Origin: Ectopseudomonas mendocina
GTDB taxonomy: Bacteria; Pseudomonadota; Gammaproteobacteria; Pseudomonadales; Pseudomonadaceae
DNA: 64,000 nt
Assembly (NCBI RefSeq): GCF_008041835.1
Contig: NZ_VRYE01000008.1
Location: forward strand, 1 to 64,000
Reading direction: 5' to 3'
Positions 55,826 through 63,677 of the stretch are shown here, piece by piece (the stretch's first letter is position 1; every line of letters starts with the position of its first letter). Under the pieces are notes generated by a model. The model saw only the letters and a program-made list of their open reading frames with translations, made no database searches and was not told where the DNA came from. The position numbers were made by a program, and so were the translations under genes.

Positions 55826-56350
55826 ATGGACGAGAACAAGAAGCGCGCCTTGGCGGCTGCCCTGGGTCAGATCGAGAAGCAGTTTGGCAAGGGTGCGGTG
55901 ATGCGCATGGGCGACCATGAGCGTCAGGCCATTCCGGCCATCTCCACGGGTTCGCTGGGTTTGGACATCGCCCTTGGTATCGGCGGTTTGCCGAAAGGCC
56001 GGATCGTGGAAATCTACGGCCCGGAATCCTCCGGCAAGACGACCCTGACCCTGTCGGTGATCGCCGAGGCGCAGAAGCATGGCGCTACCTGTGCCTTCGT
56101 CGACGCCGAGCACGCGCTGGATCCCGACTACGCCGGCAAGCTTGGCGTCAATGTCGATGACCTGCTGGTGTCGCAGCCGGATACCGGCGAGCAGGCGCTG
56201 GAAATCACCGACATGCTGGTGCGCTCCAATGCCATCGACGTAATCATCGTCGACTCCGTGGCGGCTCTGGTGCCCAAGGCGGAAATCGAAGGTGAGATGG
56301 GTGACATGCACGTCGGTCTGCAGGATGCAGTATTAGCCACTGCGGCATAG
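55826..56350 (+). pseudogene. recA: Native recA, truncated after residue 166 with a foreign eight-residue tail
   Basis: The frame opens [20 protein letters not shown] and is nearly that of Pseudomonas RecA up to GDMHVGLQ (residue 166), with the oligomerisation helix, Walker A ([12 protein letters not shown], about 66-77) and Walker B (IIVDSVAAL). It then switches to DAVLATAA and stops, giving 174 residues in place of about 346. Loop L2, the rest of the ATPase core and the C-terminal domain are missing. In the first 20 codons 17 end in G or C, normal for this genome. The LexA-box promoter and upstream pncC are intact. The product cannot be a full recombinase; whether the stub is made or interferes with filaments is unknown. 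Confidence 0.9.
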
Positions 56351-56447
56351 TTTAGGTTCACTTAGGAGGTATCCCTTTCTCATTAGGGAAACGCCCTAAG
56401 CTAATCAGTAAGACCCGATTAATTATTAATTTAAATGGTCATCAAGA
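56324..56447 (+). other. Junction and A+T-rich spacer between the two recA genes
   Basis: Similarity to Pseudomonas recA ends at about 56324. Just inside, GCAGT (56327-56331) and ACTGC (56339-56343) form inverted arms around a seven-base centre, the size of a tyrosine-recombinase crossover site. Further on, AGGAGGT at 56364-56370 is a perfect Shine-Dalgarno with no ATG at the right distance, and TTAGGG/CCCTAA (56383-56388 with 56394-56399) can pair. The last 30 bases are nearly all A and T. No LexA box is present. Confidence 0.6.
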
Positions 56448-57494
56448 ATGGATCAGGCAAAAAGCAAGGCGTTAGAAGCGGCTCTTTCTCAAATTGAGAA
56501 GCAGTTTGGTAAGGGTTCCATCATGCGGCTGGGCTCCGACCGCACTATGGATATAGATGTTATATCGACTGGCTCACTCGGCTTGGACATCGCCTTGGGG
56601 GTGGGTGGGTTGCCGCGCGGCCGTATCGTTGAAATCTATGGGCCGGAGTCTTCTGGTAAAACCACGCTTACGCTGTCGGTGATTGCTGAAGCGCAACGTC
56701 AAGGTTTGACTTGTGCATTTGTCGATGCTGAGCACGCGCTTGATCCGATCTACGCAGCCAAGCTCGGCGTTAATATTGATGAGCTCCTGTGCTCACAGCC
56801 TGACACTGGTGAACAGGCACTTGAAATCGTAGACATCTTGACGCGTTCTGGGGCAGTCAATCTTATTGTCGTTGACTCTGTTGCTGCTCTTGTTCCGAAG
56901 GCTGAAATTGAAGGTGAAATTGGGGATTCCCATGTAGGCCTTGCCGCCCGAATGATGTCGCAGGCGATGAGGAAGATCACTGGTAACCTGAAGAACTCCA
57001 ATACTATGTGTATCTTCATTAACCAGATTCGTATGAAGATCGGTGTGATGTTTGGCAGTCCTGAAACTACCACTGGTGGTAATGCCCTGAAGTTCTACGC
57101 CTCGGTGCGACTGGATATCCGCCGTACCGGCGCGGTCAAGGAAGGCGACGAAGTAGTAGGCAGCGAAACCCGTGTGAAAGTAGTCAAGAACAAAGTTGCT
57201 GCTCCATTCAGGCAAGCAGAGTTCCAGATCGTTTACGGTCAGGGTATTAGCAAGGCCGGTGAGATTGTTGACCTCGCTGTTGCTAACAACTTTGTTGAAA
57301 AGTCCGGCGCTTGGTACTCCTTCGAAGGTAACAAGATCGGCCAAGGTAAGGCTAACACCATGAAGTGGCTGCTGGACAACAAGCAAACCATGGACAAACT
57401 GGAAAGTCTGATCCGCGACAAGCTGATGTCCAAGCCGCAGACTGAAACCTCTGCCAACCTCGCTGCCTTAGAAGAGCCGGCTGACGAATATTGA
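56448..57494 (+). CDS. recA: Second, complete and divergent RecA recombinase
   Basis: A full 348-residue RecA ([20 protein letters not shown] to EEPADEY). Walker [13 protein letters not shown], Walker [11 protein letters not shown], loop L1 ([10 protein letters not shown]), loop L2 ([18 protein letters not shown]) and the acidic C-terminus are all present, so it should be active in strand exchange and LexA co-cleavage. It differs clearly from the native copy in its N-terminal half ([18 protein letters not shown] against [18 protein letters not shown]). Nine of its first 20 codons end in G or C, whereas codons 216-235 have 15 of 20, so composition changes within the gene. The start has only a weak CAAGA ribosome binding site. 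It likely came from another gammaproteobacterium, and transcription may come from the upstream SOS promoter. Confidence 0.92.
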   Translation: MDQAKSKALEAALSQIEKQFGKGSIMRLGSDRTMDIDVISTGSLGLDIALGVGGLPRGRIVEIYGPESSGKTTLTLSVIAEAQRQGLTCAFVDAEHALDPIYAAKLGVNIDELLCSQPDTGEQALEIVDILTRSGAVNLIVVDSVAALVPKAEIEGEIGDSHVGLAARMMSQAMRKITGNLKNSNTMCIFINQIRMKIGVMFGSPETTTGGNALKFYASVRLDIRRTGAVKEGDEVVGSETRVKVVKNKVAAPFRQAEFQIVYGQGISKAGEIVDLAVANNFVEKSGAWYSFEGNKIGQGKANTMKWLLDNKQTMDKLESLIRDKLMSKPQTETSANLAALEEPADEY

Positions 57495-57497
57495 TAT

Positions 57498-57644
57498 CTC
57501 GTAGCGGTTTAAGGTCGCTGATGACAATCGATAGTTAAGCTTCTACCCCATATAAAGCCTAGCCTCCCCAGCTAGGCTTTATACTTGATGCCACATCAGG
57601 TTCCTTTCCGATCAAGGTTACTTACAGGTTCGCTTCCCACTCAG
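57498..57644. other. Intergenic region after the second recA
   Basis: It is A+T-rich compared with the rest of the window and carries a terminator hairpin at 57552-57582. No recX-like frame is present on either strand, although recX normally follows recA in pseudomonads. Nothing else is recognised. Confidence 0.6.
57552..57582 (+). terminator. Terminator-like hairpin after the second recA
   Basis: AAAGCCTAGC (57554-57563) and GCTAGGCTTT (57571-57580) form a perfect ten-base stem around CTCCCCA. The following T tract is poor, and the hairpin is symmetric, so it could end transcripts from either side. Confidence 0.65.
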
Positions 57645-57788
57645 CTACTCTCCATAATTATCTTCAAATTCTTTTTTAATCAAAACAGCTTTCCCCTCCT
57701 CAATCAAAAACGGATACCCTCGTCCTAGGGTGAACCTGGAGAAGACTTTCGGTTTCTGGTGAAATACGTCGATCCCTATGCCTTGCAA
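57645..57788 (-). CDS. Possible small or decayed reading frame
   Basis: The minus strand has a 47-codon frame from a TTG at 57788 to the TAG at 57645. It reads LQGIGIDVFHQKPKVFSRF, then TLGRGYPFLIEEGKAVLIKK and EFEDNYGE. The alternating aromatic, glycine and charged pattern looks more protein-like than random, but I do not recognise a family and no clear ribosome binding site precedes the TTG. It could be the C-terminal remnant of a longer island gene. Codons are A+T-rich, unlike the core genes. Confidence 0.25.
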   Translation of the reverse strand: MQGIGIDVFHQKPKVFSRFTLGRGYPFLIEEGKAVLIKKEFEDNYGE

Positions 57789-57806
57789 AGTTAAATAGCG
57801 CTACCG

Positions 57807-58130
57807 CTAGTTCTTGGGAGATTTCTCAAGGTTGCTCTTCAGTTCTTCCGGCAAACGGTTGTAACGCAGCGTGCTCACGCTTCCATCATCCCGTTTGACC
57901 TGATAGGCCACACCGGTTTGACCAGTGACCTGTTGTACGCCACCACCGGTGAAGTAACCGATTGCGGCTCCAGCCAGGGCGCCGATAGGACCGCCGGTTG
58001 CGCCGCCCAGAAGCACACCGACACCGCTGCCAAATACTTCACCCACGCGATTGTCCGGGCCGGTGCCTATGATTTCGGCTGCGTGAGCCATTGGCGCTAG
58101 CAGTACAAGGCTAAGCAGTAGTTTTTTCAT
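57807..58130 (-). CDS. Secreted glycine-zipper protein
   Basis: A 107-residue protein with a signal peptide (MKKLLLSLVLLAPMAHA) and a glycine-zipper membrane hairpin (VGVLLGGATGGPIGALAG, then AAIGYFTGGG) of the kind found in small outer-membrane lipoproteins. No lipobox cysteine is seen, so it is probably periplasmic or membrane-inserted. The C-terminal part (YQVKRDDGSVSTLRYNRLPEEL) is polar. Function unknown. It is the first recognisable gene after the recA disruption and is transcribed toward it. Confidence 0.7.
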   Translation of the reverse strand: MKKLLLSLVLLAPMAHAAEIIGTGPDNRVGEVFGSGVGVLLGGATGGPIGALAGAAIGYFTGGGVQQVTGQTGVAYQVKRDDGSVSTLRYNRLPEELKSNLEKSPKN

Positions 58131-58262
58131 GAGCCTCTTCTCCAGATCGATTGATTAAGGCCTGCTGGCCGTCGGATACAGTCTCTCGCTAATGATTCGC
58201 CGCAAGAATCATCAGTTTGCGGATTACTTAATTTCATCTAAGGAAATTATTGGTCTGAGCGA

Positions 58263-58290
58263 ATGCCTGATTCCGGGCGGAATCAGGCAT
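58263..58290 (-). terminator. Terminator-like hairpin after the DUF1348 gene
   Basis: ATGCCTGATTCC and GGAATCAGGCAT are a perfect twelve-base stem around GGGC, 23 bases past the stop of the upstream minus-strand gene. Confidence 0.65.
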
Positions 58291-58312
58291 GTGCCGAGTT
58301 TGTTCTGTGCGG

Positions 58313-58786
58313 TCAAAGCCCCAGTTCGCTAAGGCCAGGGTGATCGTCCGGACGGCGGCCTTGGGGCCAATGGAATAGGCGTTCGCTGGTCTGGATCGGC
58401 AAGTCGTTGATGCTGGCATGTCGGGTTTGCATCAAGCCTTGCGCGTCAAATTCCCAGTTTTCATTACCGTAGGAACGAAACCACTGCCCACTGTCGTCAT
58501 GCCATTCGTAAGCGAAGCGCACCGCGATGCGATTACCCTGGAAGGCCCAGAGCTCCTTGATCAGACGGTAGTCGTGCTCACGGGCCCATTTACGCGTCAG
58601 AAACGCTCGGATCTGTTCACGCCCCTGGGGGAATTCGCTTCTGTTACGCCAGCGACTGTCGACGGTATAGGCCAGCGCGACGCGGTCGGGATCGCGCGTA
58701 TTCCAGCCGTCTTCGGCCAGGCGCACTTTTTGCGTCGCGCTGGCAAGATCAAACGGTGGATAGGGCGGGCGTGCATTCTCTGTCAT
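58313..58786 (-). CDS. DUF1348 / NTF2-like fold protein
   Basis: A 157-residue cytosolic protein of the DUF1348 family with an NTF2-like cone fold. Typical blocks are [59 protein letters not shown] and the [10 protein letters not shown] end. Function is not established for the family; NTF2-like proteins often bind small molecules or act as enzymes on them. It stands alone, with its own hairpin downstream. Confidence 0.82.
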   Translation of the reverse strand: MTENARPPYPPFDLASATQKVRLAEDGWNTRDPDRVALAYTVDSRWRNRSEFPQGREQIRAFLTRKWAREHDYRLIKELWAFQGNRIAVRFAYEWHDDSGQWFRSYGNENWEFDAQGLMQTRHASINDLPIQTSERLFHWPQGRRPDDHPGLSELGL

Positions 58787-58834
58787 GGATAGCTTCTCGC
58801 TAGTGGGTTAAAGCATCGTAAGTTCAGCCTGCGT

Positions 58835-60889
58835 CTACAGGTCGAGTACCAGGGGGTGGGGGCCCGTTGCAGTGGCAGCCGGCACGGCACAGCAGAGCAG
58901 GGCATGACCATCGGCAGGCTGTTCAGGTGGTTGATGCAGATAAGTCACAGCGCCGCTCAGCACTGGGGTCTTGCAAGTCCCGCAGTTGCCGCTTCGGCAG
59001 CTGAATTCAGGGCTCAGGCCACGTGATTCGGCTAGCTCAAGCAAGCTGCCACTGTTTGGTGTCCAGCGGGCTTCCTTGCCCGAGCGCTGAAATAGCACGG
59101 GCACGGCAACCGTTGCTGGCGACAATGTCGGGGCGCTATTCAGTGCGTCCCCTGAGCGGCGCAGGCTGGCGGGACCAAAACTTTCGGCATGAATCCGTTG
59201 ATCGCTGATATTCAGCTCGCGCAAGCCATCATAGAGGTTCTGGGTGAAGGCCCCTGGCCCGCATAGATAGAAGTCGTAATCATCCCAAGGCAACCAGGCT
59301 TTGAGCAGCGCGACATCTACATGCCCGGCCAGGTCATAGTCATGCTCCAGGCGGGCTGTTGCTTCGGGCTGGCTAAGTACGCGGAGCATGTGCAGCGGTG
59401 TGTCGCCCGGTTGCAGCAAGTCGGCCAGTTCTTCACGAAAGATCAGCTCACTTGCACTACGAGCAGCTTGAATCAGCCATACGGTGCGATGTCGGCGTAG
59501 ACGGCGGTTCTGATAGAGTGTTTCACGCAGCATCGACAGCAGGGGAGTAATGCCTATCCCCGCAGCGAGCAGCACCAGGGGGCGGCGTTGTTCGGTATCC
59601 AGGCGCAAATGTCCTTGGGCCGCTCGCCCTTCAAGCAGGCTGCCGACCTGCAGATGCTCATGCAGATAGGTCGATGCCTGCCCTTCGCGCTTGACGCTGA
59701 TGCGCATGAATCGATCGGAGGGTGCGCTTGACAGGCTGTAGGTACGGATTAGCGGCCTAGGCTGCCCGGTGAGATTGAGCCGCAGCGCCATGTGCTGGCC
59801 TGCAATGAAGCTGGGCATTCCAGCCCCATCGCTCGGCTCAAGATAAAGGGAACGTACGCTGGGACTTTCTTCGACAATCCTCACCACTTGCCAGGGTCGC
59901 CATTGCTGCTGCAAGTCCATGGCCGCCAGGCGAGCCTGGGCTTCTGCCCAGGAGCCGGTCATCAGGCTGTTGGGTGAGTAGTCCGCGAAGTGCCAGCGCA
60001 GATGTAGTGACGCCGGACGGCGCACGACCTGCTCAACTTGCACATGCCATAACCGCTCGGCGCCCTGAAACGCCTGCACCTCTTGCCCTTCCAAGACCAG
60101 TTCGGTGGTTCCGCTGAGCTGGAGCAGGTCACCGCTGCTGAAATCGATAAAGAGCAGGCCAGCGCGCGGGTTGAGTAGCAGATTGCCGAGGGTGTTGAAG
60201 TGCAGGTTACCGGCAAAGTCTGGAATGCTTAGACGGTTGCCTTCAACGCGAACAAATCCGGCCTGACCGCCACGGTGTGATACATCCACGGCCAATTGGC
60301 CATTGGCCTGCTCGATATAGCTGGCGACGAAGAAGGTATCGGCTCGACTAATCATCGCCTGGTCAGCAGGACTGAGCTGGTTTGCGCGCTCGACCGGCAG
60401 TTCTTCGTGGGGCTTGGCCTTGGCTGCTTGCAGCTGGCGTAGCTGGATATATTGCGGGCAGTTACCAAAGCTCTGCTCGACCACAATCTCCAGATGATCA
60501 TGCTCGCGTCTGATAATCCGGCCATTGACTCGGTTGCGGCGACGGCTGTGCAGTTCAATACCCAGCAGGCCAATGGCTTTGCCCGCAGTCAAACCGCTGC
60601 TGCATGGGTCGTCCGCATCCAGATGGGTTTCCAGGCGCAGTGTCTGCGCTGTGGGGGAGTGGGCGAACCCGGGCTCGCCAGCCAGTATGCCGGCCCAAGG
60701 AAGTCCCTCGGGAGAGACTGTGCCCATAAGGATAAAGGGCAATTGCTGGTAGAAGGCGCGGTGTTGCTCCGGCAGGTGGTCGCGGATCACCTTGCGGCCG
60801 AAAACCTCCATTTGTTCGGCCACGCCGACCCGGGCCTGCAACTGCTTTTCTCCAAGATGCCAAGGTGAGGGGGTATTGGCGTCTGACAT
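58835..60889 (-). CDS. PNPOx-like / flavodoxin-reductase / 2Fe-2S ferredoxin fusion oxidoreductase
   Basis: A 684-residue three-part protein. The N-terminal 320 residues are FMN split-barrel (pyridoxamine-phosphate-oxidase-like): FILMGTVSPEGLPWAG and ISRADTFFVASY. A ferredoxin-reductase module follows, with the FAD motif RTYSLSSAP near 390, the nucleotide motif LLAAGIGITPLLSML near 445 and YLCGPGAF near 540. The C-terminus is a plant-type 2Fe-2S ferredoxin (CRSGNCGTC...C near 635-670). Electrons would flow from NAD(P)H through FAD to the 2Fe-2S cluster; the substrate is unknown. GGAG is best spaced for the ATG at 60889; ATGs at 60895 and 60922 are alternatives. Next gene upstream on this strand is a GST. 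Confidence 0.82.
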   Translation of the reverse strand: MSDANTPSPWHLGEKQLQARVGVAEQMEVFGRKVIRDHLPEQHRAFYQQLPFILMGTVSPEGLPWAGILAGEPGFAHSPTAQTLRLETHLDADDPCSSGLTAGKAIGLLGIELHSRRRNRVNGRIIRREHDHLEIVVEQSFGNCPQYIQLRQLQAAKAKPHEELPVERANQLSPADQAMISRADTFFVASYIEQANGQLAVDVSHRGGQAGFVRVEGNRLSIPDFAGNLHFNTLGNLLLNPRAGLLFIDFSSGDLLQLSGTTELVLEGQEVQAFQGAERLWHVQVEQVVRRPASLHLRWHFADYSPNSLMTGSWAEAQARLAAMDLQQQWRPWQVVRIVEESPSVRSLYLEPSDGAGMPSFIAGQHMALRLNLTGQPRPLIRTYSLSSAPSDRFMRISVKREGQASTYLHEHLQVGSLLEGRAAQGHLRLDTEQRRPLVLLAAGIGITPLLSMLRETLYQNRRLRRHRTVWLIQAARSASELIFREELADLLQPGDTPLHMLRVLSQPEATARLEHDYDLAGHVDVALLKAWLPWDDYDFYLCGPGAFTQNLYDGLRELNISDQRIHAESFGPASLRRSGDALNSAPTLSPATVAVPVLFQRSGKEARWTPNSGSLLELAESRGLSPEFSCRSGNCGTCKTPVLSGAVTYLHQPPEQPADGHALLCCAVPAATATGPHPLVLDL

Positions 60890-60942
60890 GGCCATGGCTC
60901 CAGGCGTTAAGGCTGGCCCCATGGAGCGGGGCCAGTGAGGTA

Positions 60943-61572
60943 TCAGGCGCTTTGCAAGCCTACAGCTGTGCGTTGCATGGGCACGAATCCCGGCAGCGCC
61001 TCGATACGCTGCAGCCAGCTGCGTAGGTGAGGGTAATCACTCAGGTCCACGTTTCCTTCAGGGGCATGGGCAATATAGGAGTAGCAGGCCACGTCAGCGA
61101 TGCTCGGATGGTCGCCGACCAGGAATGGGCTAGCAGCCAGTTCCTGCTCAATCACCTTGAGTAGTGCATGGGCGCGCGCAATGGTCGATTCAGCGTCATA
61201 GGGCGCGCCGAACACGGTAATCAAACGTGCAGTTGCAGGGCCTGAGGCCAGAGGGCCGGCCGCCACTGACAGCCAACGTTGCACCTTGGCGGCGGTAAGG
61301 GGGTCTTCCGGCAGCCAACGGCCGCTGTCGTCATACTTCTTGGCCAGATAGACGAGGATGGCATTGGAGTCGCTGAGCACTGTGCCGTTGTGGTCGATTA
61401 CCGGCACCTGGCCAAAAGGGTTCATGGCGAGAAATTCGGGTTGTTTGTGCGCCCCCTTGGCCAGGTCGACGAAAACCAACTCTGCCGGTACATCGAGCAG
61501 TGAAAGCATCAGCTCGACACGATGAGCGTGGCCCGAGAGAGGGTGACGGAACAGTTTGATGGTGCCTGACAT
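60943..61572 (-). CDS. Glutathione S-transferase family protein
   Basis: A 209-residue GST. The N-terminal thioredoxin-like domain reads [23 protein letters not shown], with the glutathione-binding [24 protein letters not shown] near residue 55; the helical C-terminal domain follows ([17 protein letters not shown] near 150). It lies 53 bp upstream of the fusion oxidoreductase on the same strand, which suggests co-transcription in a detoxification or redox unit. Substrate not identifiable. Confidence 0.88.
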   Translation of the reverse strand: MSGTIKLFRHPLSGHAHRVELMLSLLDVPAELVFVDLAKGAHKQPEFLAMNPFGQVPVIDHNGTVLSDSNAILVYLAKKYDDSGRWLPEDPLTAAKVQRWLSVAAGPLASGPATARLITVFGAPYDAESTIARAHALLKVIEQELAASPFLVGDHPSIADVACYSYIAHAPEGNVDLSDYPHLRSWLQRIEALPGFVPMQRTAVGLQSA

Positions 61573-61694
61573 GATGAGCTCCAGATAGTCCTAGGGAATG
61601 ACTCAGGCGGTGGCGTAGGCCAACGGATATCGCGCTGATGGGCGCATCATGCTGTCGGTTGAAGACTTTAAGAATCGTCAGAAATGGCAATCCT

Positions 61695-62621
61695 TTATTT
61701 CAATAAGTGAAATAAAGCCGCTTCGCTAATGGCGGGGTGCTGACGCAGCCGTGCGACTACGAAGTCGATAAAGCTGCGGACTCGCTCGGTTGCCCGTCGC
61801 CCTTCGCGGTAGACCAGGTGGATATCCAGATCGGCAGGGGCATATGGGGCAAGTACGCTGCGCAGTTGCTTCGTGCCGAGCTGTTCATGCACCTGATAGG
61901 CCATGCAGCGAGCCAGCCCAGAACCTTGACACGCGGCGATAATGGCTGCCTGACTGGTTGTACAGTGCAGTCTCGGCGCGATACGCACGCTTAAAGGTTG
62001 GTCGTCCTGGCGGAAAGTCCATTCCGATGTCTGCGCATCGCTACTGGTGTGGATGATCGAGTGAGTCCGCAGCTCAGAAGGGTGTTGCGGTTCACCATGA
62101 GCGAGCAGATACGCTGGGCTGGTACAAATAACGGGGCGAGAGCTGCCGACCTTGAACGCGAACAGGGATGAGTCGGGCAGGGGGCCGATAGCCACCGCCA
62201 CATCCACGCCTTCTTCATGCAGGTTGGGGCAATGTTCCTGGTACTGCACGCAAATCTGCACCTGAGGGTACTGCGTCAGGTATTCAAGCAGGACGGGAGT
62301 GAACAGAAATTGGCCAAACAGCAGGGGCATGCTCAGATTGATGCGTCCACACACGTTGTGGTGCAGCCCTCTGGCAGACGCTTCTGCGGCCCAGACCTCG
62401 CCAAGGATGCGCTGGCTGTCATGCCGGAATTGTTCGCCGGCCGCTGTCAGGGTCACGCCTTGGGTGCTGCGCTGGAGCAATGGGATACCCAGGCGGTTTT
62501 CCAGGGCGTCCACGGCCCTGGTCACGGTGGCCGATGACAGGTGCAGATGCTTGGCCGCAGCAGCCAGGCTGAGTGTCTCGGCCACGGCCAGAAACACCTT
62601 CATCTGCTGATAACGGTTCAT
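61695..62621 (-). CDS. LysR-family transcriptional regulator, first of a tandem pair
   Basis: A 308-residue LysR protein. The winged helix occupies residues 1-60 (MNRYQQMKVFLAVAETLSLA, AAAKHLHLSSATVTRAV) and the effector domain begins near 90. It starts one base after the stop of the other LysR gene, so the two are coupled. It is read toward the GST-fusion pair, 122 bp before the GST start, and may control it. The ATG at 62621 is chosen over upstream frame because the family N-terminus begins MNRYQQM. Confidence 0.88.
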   Translation of the reverse strand: MNRYQQMKVFLAVAETLSLAAAAKHLHLSSATVTRAVDALENRLGIPLLQRSTQGVTLTAAGEQFRHDSQRILGEVWAAEASARGLHHNVCGRINLSMPLLFGQFLFTPVLLEYLTQYPQVQICVQYQEHCPNLHEEGVDVAVAIGPLPDSSLFAFKVGSSRPVICTSPAYLLAHGEPQHPSELRTHSIIHTSSDAQTSEWTFRQDDQPLSVRIAPRLHCTTSQAAIIAACQGSGLARCMAYQVHEQLGTKQLRSVLAPYAPADLDIHLVYREGRRATERVRSFIDFVVARLRQHPAISEAALFHLLK

Positions 62622-62622
62622 T

Positions 62623-63555
62623 TCAGGCGTCCTGCACCGGGTTGAGTGCCGGGTTCTGTTGCAGGGTGCTGGTGCAGAAATCGACAAAAGTGCGAAGCTT
62701 GGCCGATAGCTTGCGCCCGCCTTGGTAGACCACATGGATAGGCAGCAATGGCAGCTCATAGTCGGCCAGCACGATTTCCAGCTCGCCAGCCTCGACTTGC
62801 CGGGCAATCTGGTATGACAGTACGCGAGTCAGTCCCCAACCGGCGCATGCAGCACGGATCGCTGCCTGATTGGCCGAGACCACCAGCCGCGGTTGTGGCC
62901 TGACCGTGATCGCACCTTCAGGCCCCATAAATTGCCAGTCGCTGACCAGCGTGCTGCTCGCGGCCAGAACCACTGAGGCGTCACGCAGATCATTGGGATG
63001 TTGCGGGCGGCCGTATTCGGCCAGAAAGCCGGGGGAGGCGCAGATAACCCGACGCACTGAACCGACCTTAACCCGGTGCAGATTGTTCTCGGGCAGGTCT
63101 CCAATGCGAATGGCCACATCGATATCTTCTTCCGCCATATTGACCACACGATCGACCAGCAGCGCCTTGGCCTGGACCTGCGGATACTGAGCAAGGTAAT
63201 CCACCAGCAGCGGTGTCACGAACAGTTCGCCGAACAGTACGGGAGCGGTCACGTTCAATTGCCCACGGGCAACCGCATGACTGCCGGCCGCTGACTCTTC
63301 GGCCTCTTCCAGCTCGGCCAGAATCCGCCGGCAGTCTGCCAGATAGCGCTGACCGGCCTCAGTGATATGCAGGCTGCGGGTTGTTCTGGCGAGCAATCGA
63401 GTCCCGATGCGTTCCTCAAGAGCCGCCACGGCACGGGTCACACTGGGGGCAGACATGTTCAGCCGCCGCGCGGCTGAGGCAAAACTCTGCTCATCGGCTA
63501 CCGCGACAAAGACCTGCATTTCCTGAAAGCGATCCACGTTCGGCTCCTGTTCCAT
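62623..63555 (-). CDS. LysR-family transcriptional regulator, second of a tandem pair
   Basis: A 310-residue LysR protein (winged helix around VDRFQEMQVFVAVADEQSFA, SAARRLNMSAPSVTRAVAAL). It aligns by eye with its neighbour throughout, including INLS/LNVT, VLFGELFVTPLLVDYLAQYPQV and GLARCMAYQ/GLTRVLSYQ positions, so the two are diverged duplicates or close paralogues. An ATG at 63555 gives six residues before the family start; a GTG at 63537 is a shorter option. Confidence 0.88.
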   Translation of the reverse strand: MEQEPNVDRFQEMQVFVAVADEQSFASAARRLNMSAPSVTRAVAALEERIGTRLLARTTRSLHITEAGQRYLADCRRILAELEEAEESAAGSHAVARGQLNVTAPVLFGELFVTPLLVDYLAQYPQVQAKALLVDRVVNMAEEDIDVAIRIGDLPENNLHRVKVGSVRRVICASPGFLAEYGRPQHPNDLRDASVVLAASSTLVSDWQFMGPEGAITVRPQPRLVVSANQAAIRAACAGWGLTRVLSYQIARQVEAGELEIVLADYELPLLPIHVVYQGGRKLSAKLRTFVDFCTSTLQQNPALNPVQDA

Positions 63556-63677
63556 GTCCGCAGAGTCTTTAGCTTATTGCAAAAACTGAAATAAACGCAG
63601 GTCCAGGATGTGGTTCGGTGTGTTTTATGAAATTTTCAGGGGCAACAAGCGCATTACGGCGTGCAATGCATGCCAGG

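Noticed and set aside
52592..56311. A 1239-codon minus-strand frame extending MutS through pncC and recA
   Set aside because: MutS is complete from 55159; the extension is antisense to pncC and recA and has no family resemblance.
55826..57494. An intein or group I intron in recA
   Set aside because: Both are known in recA of other bacteria, but here the inserted part contains a whole RecA with its own start rather than an endonuclease or splicing domain followed by the native C-terminal half.
55826..57494. Simple tandem duplication or sequencing frameshift of one recA
   Set aside because: The N-terminal halves differ strongly in protein sequence and codon use, and an A+T-rich unrelated spacer lies between them. 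Misassembly cannot be excluded from sequence alone.
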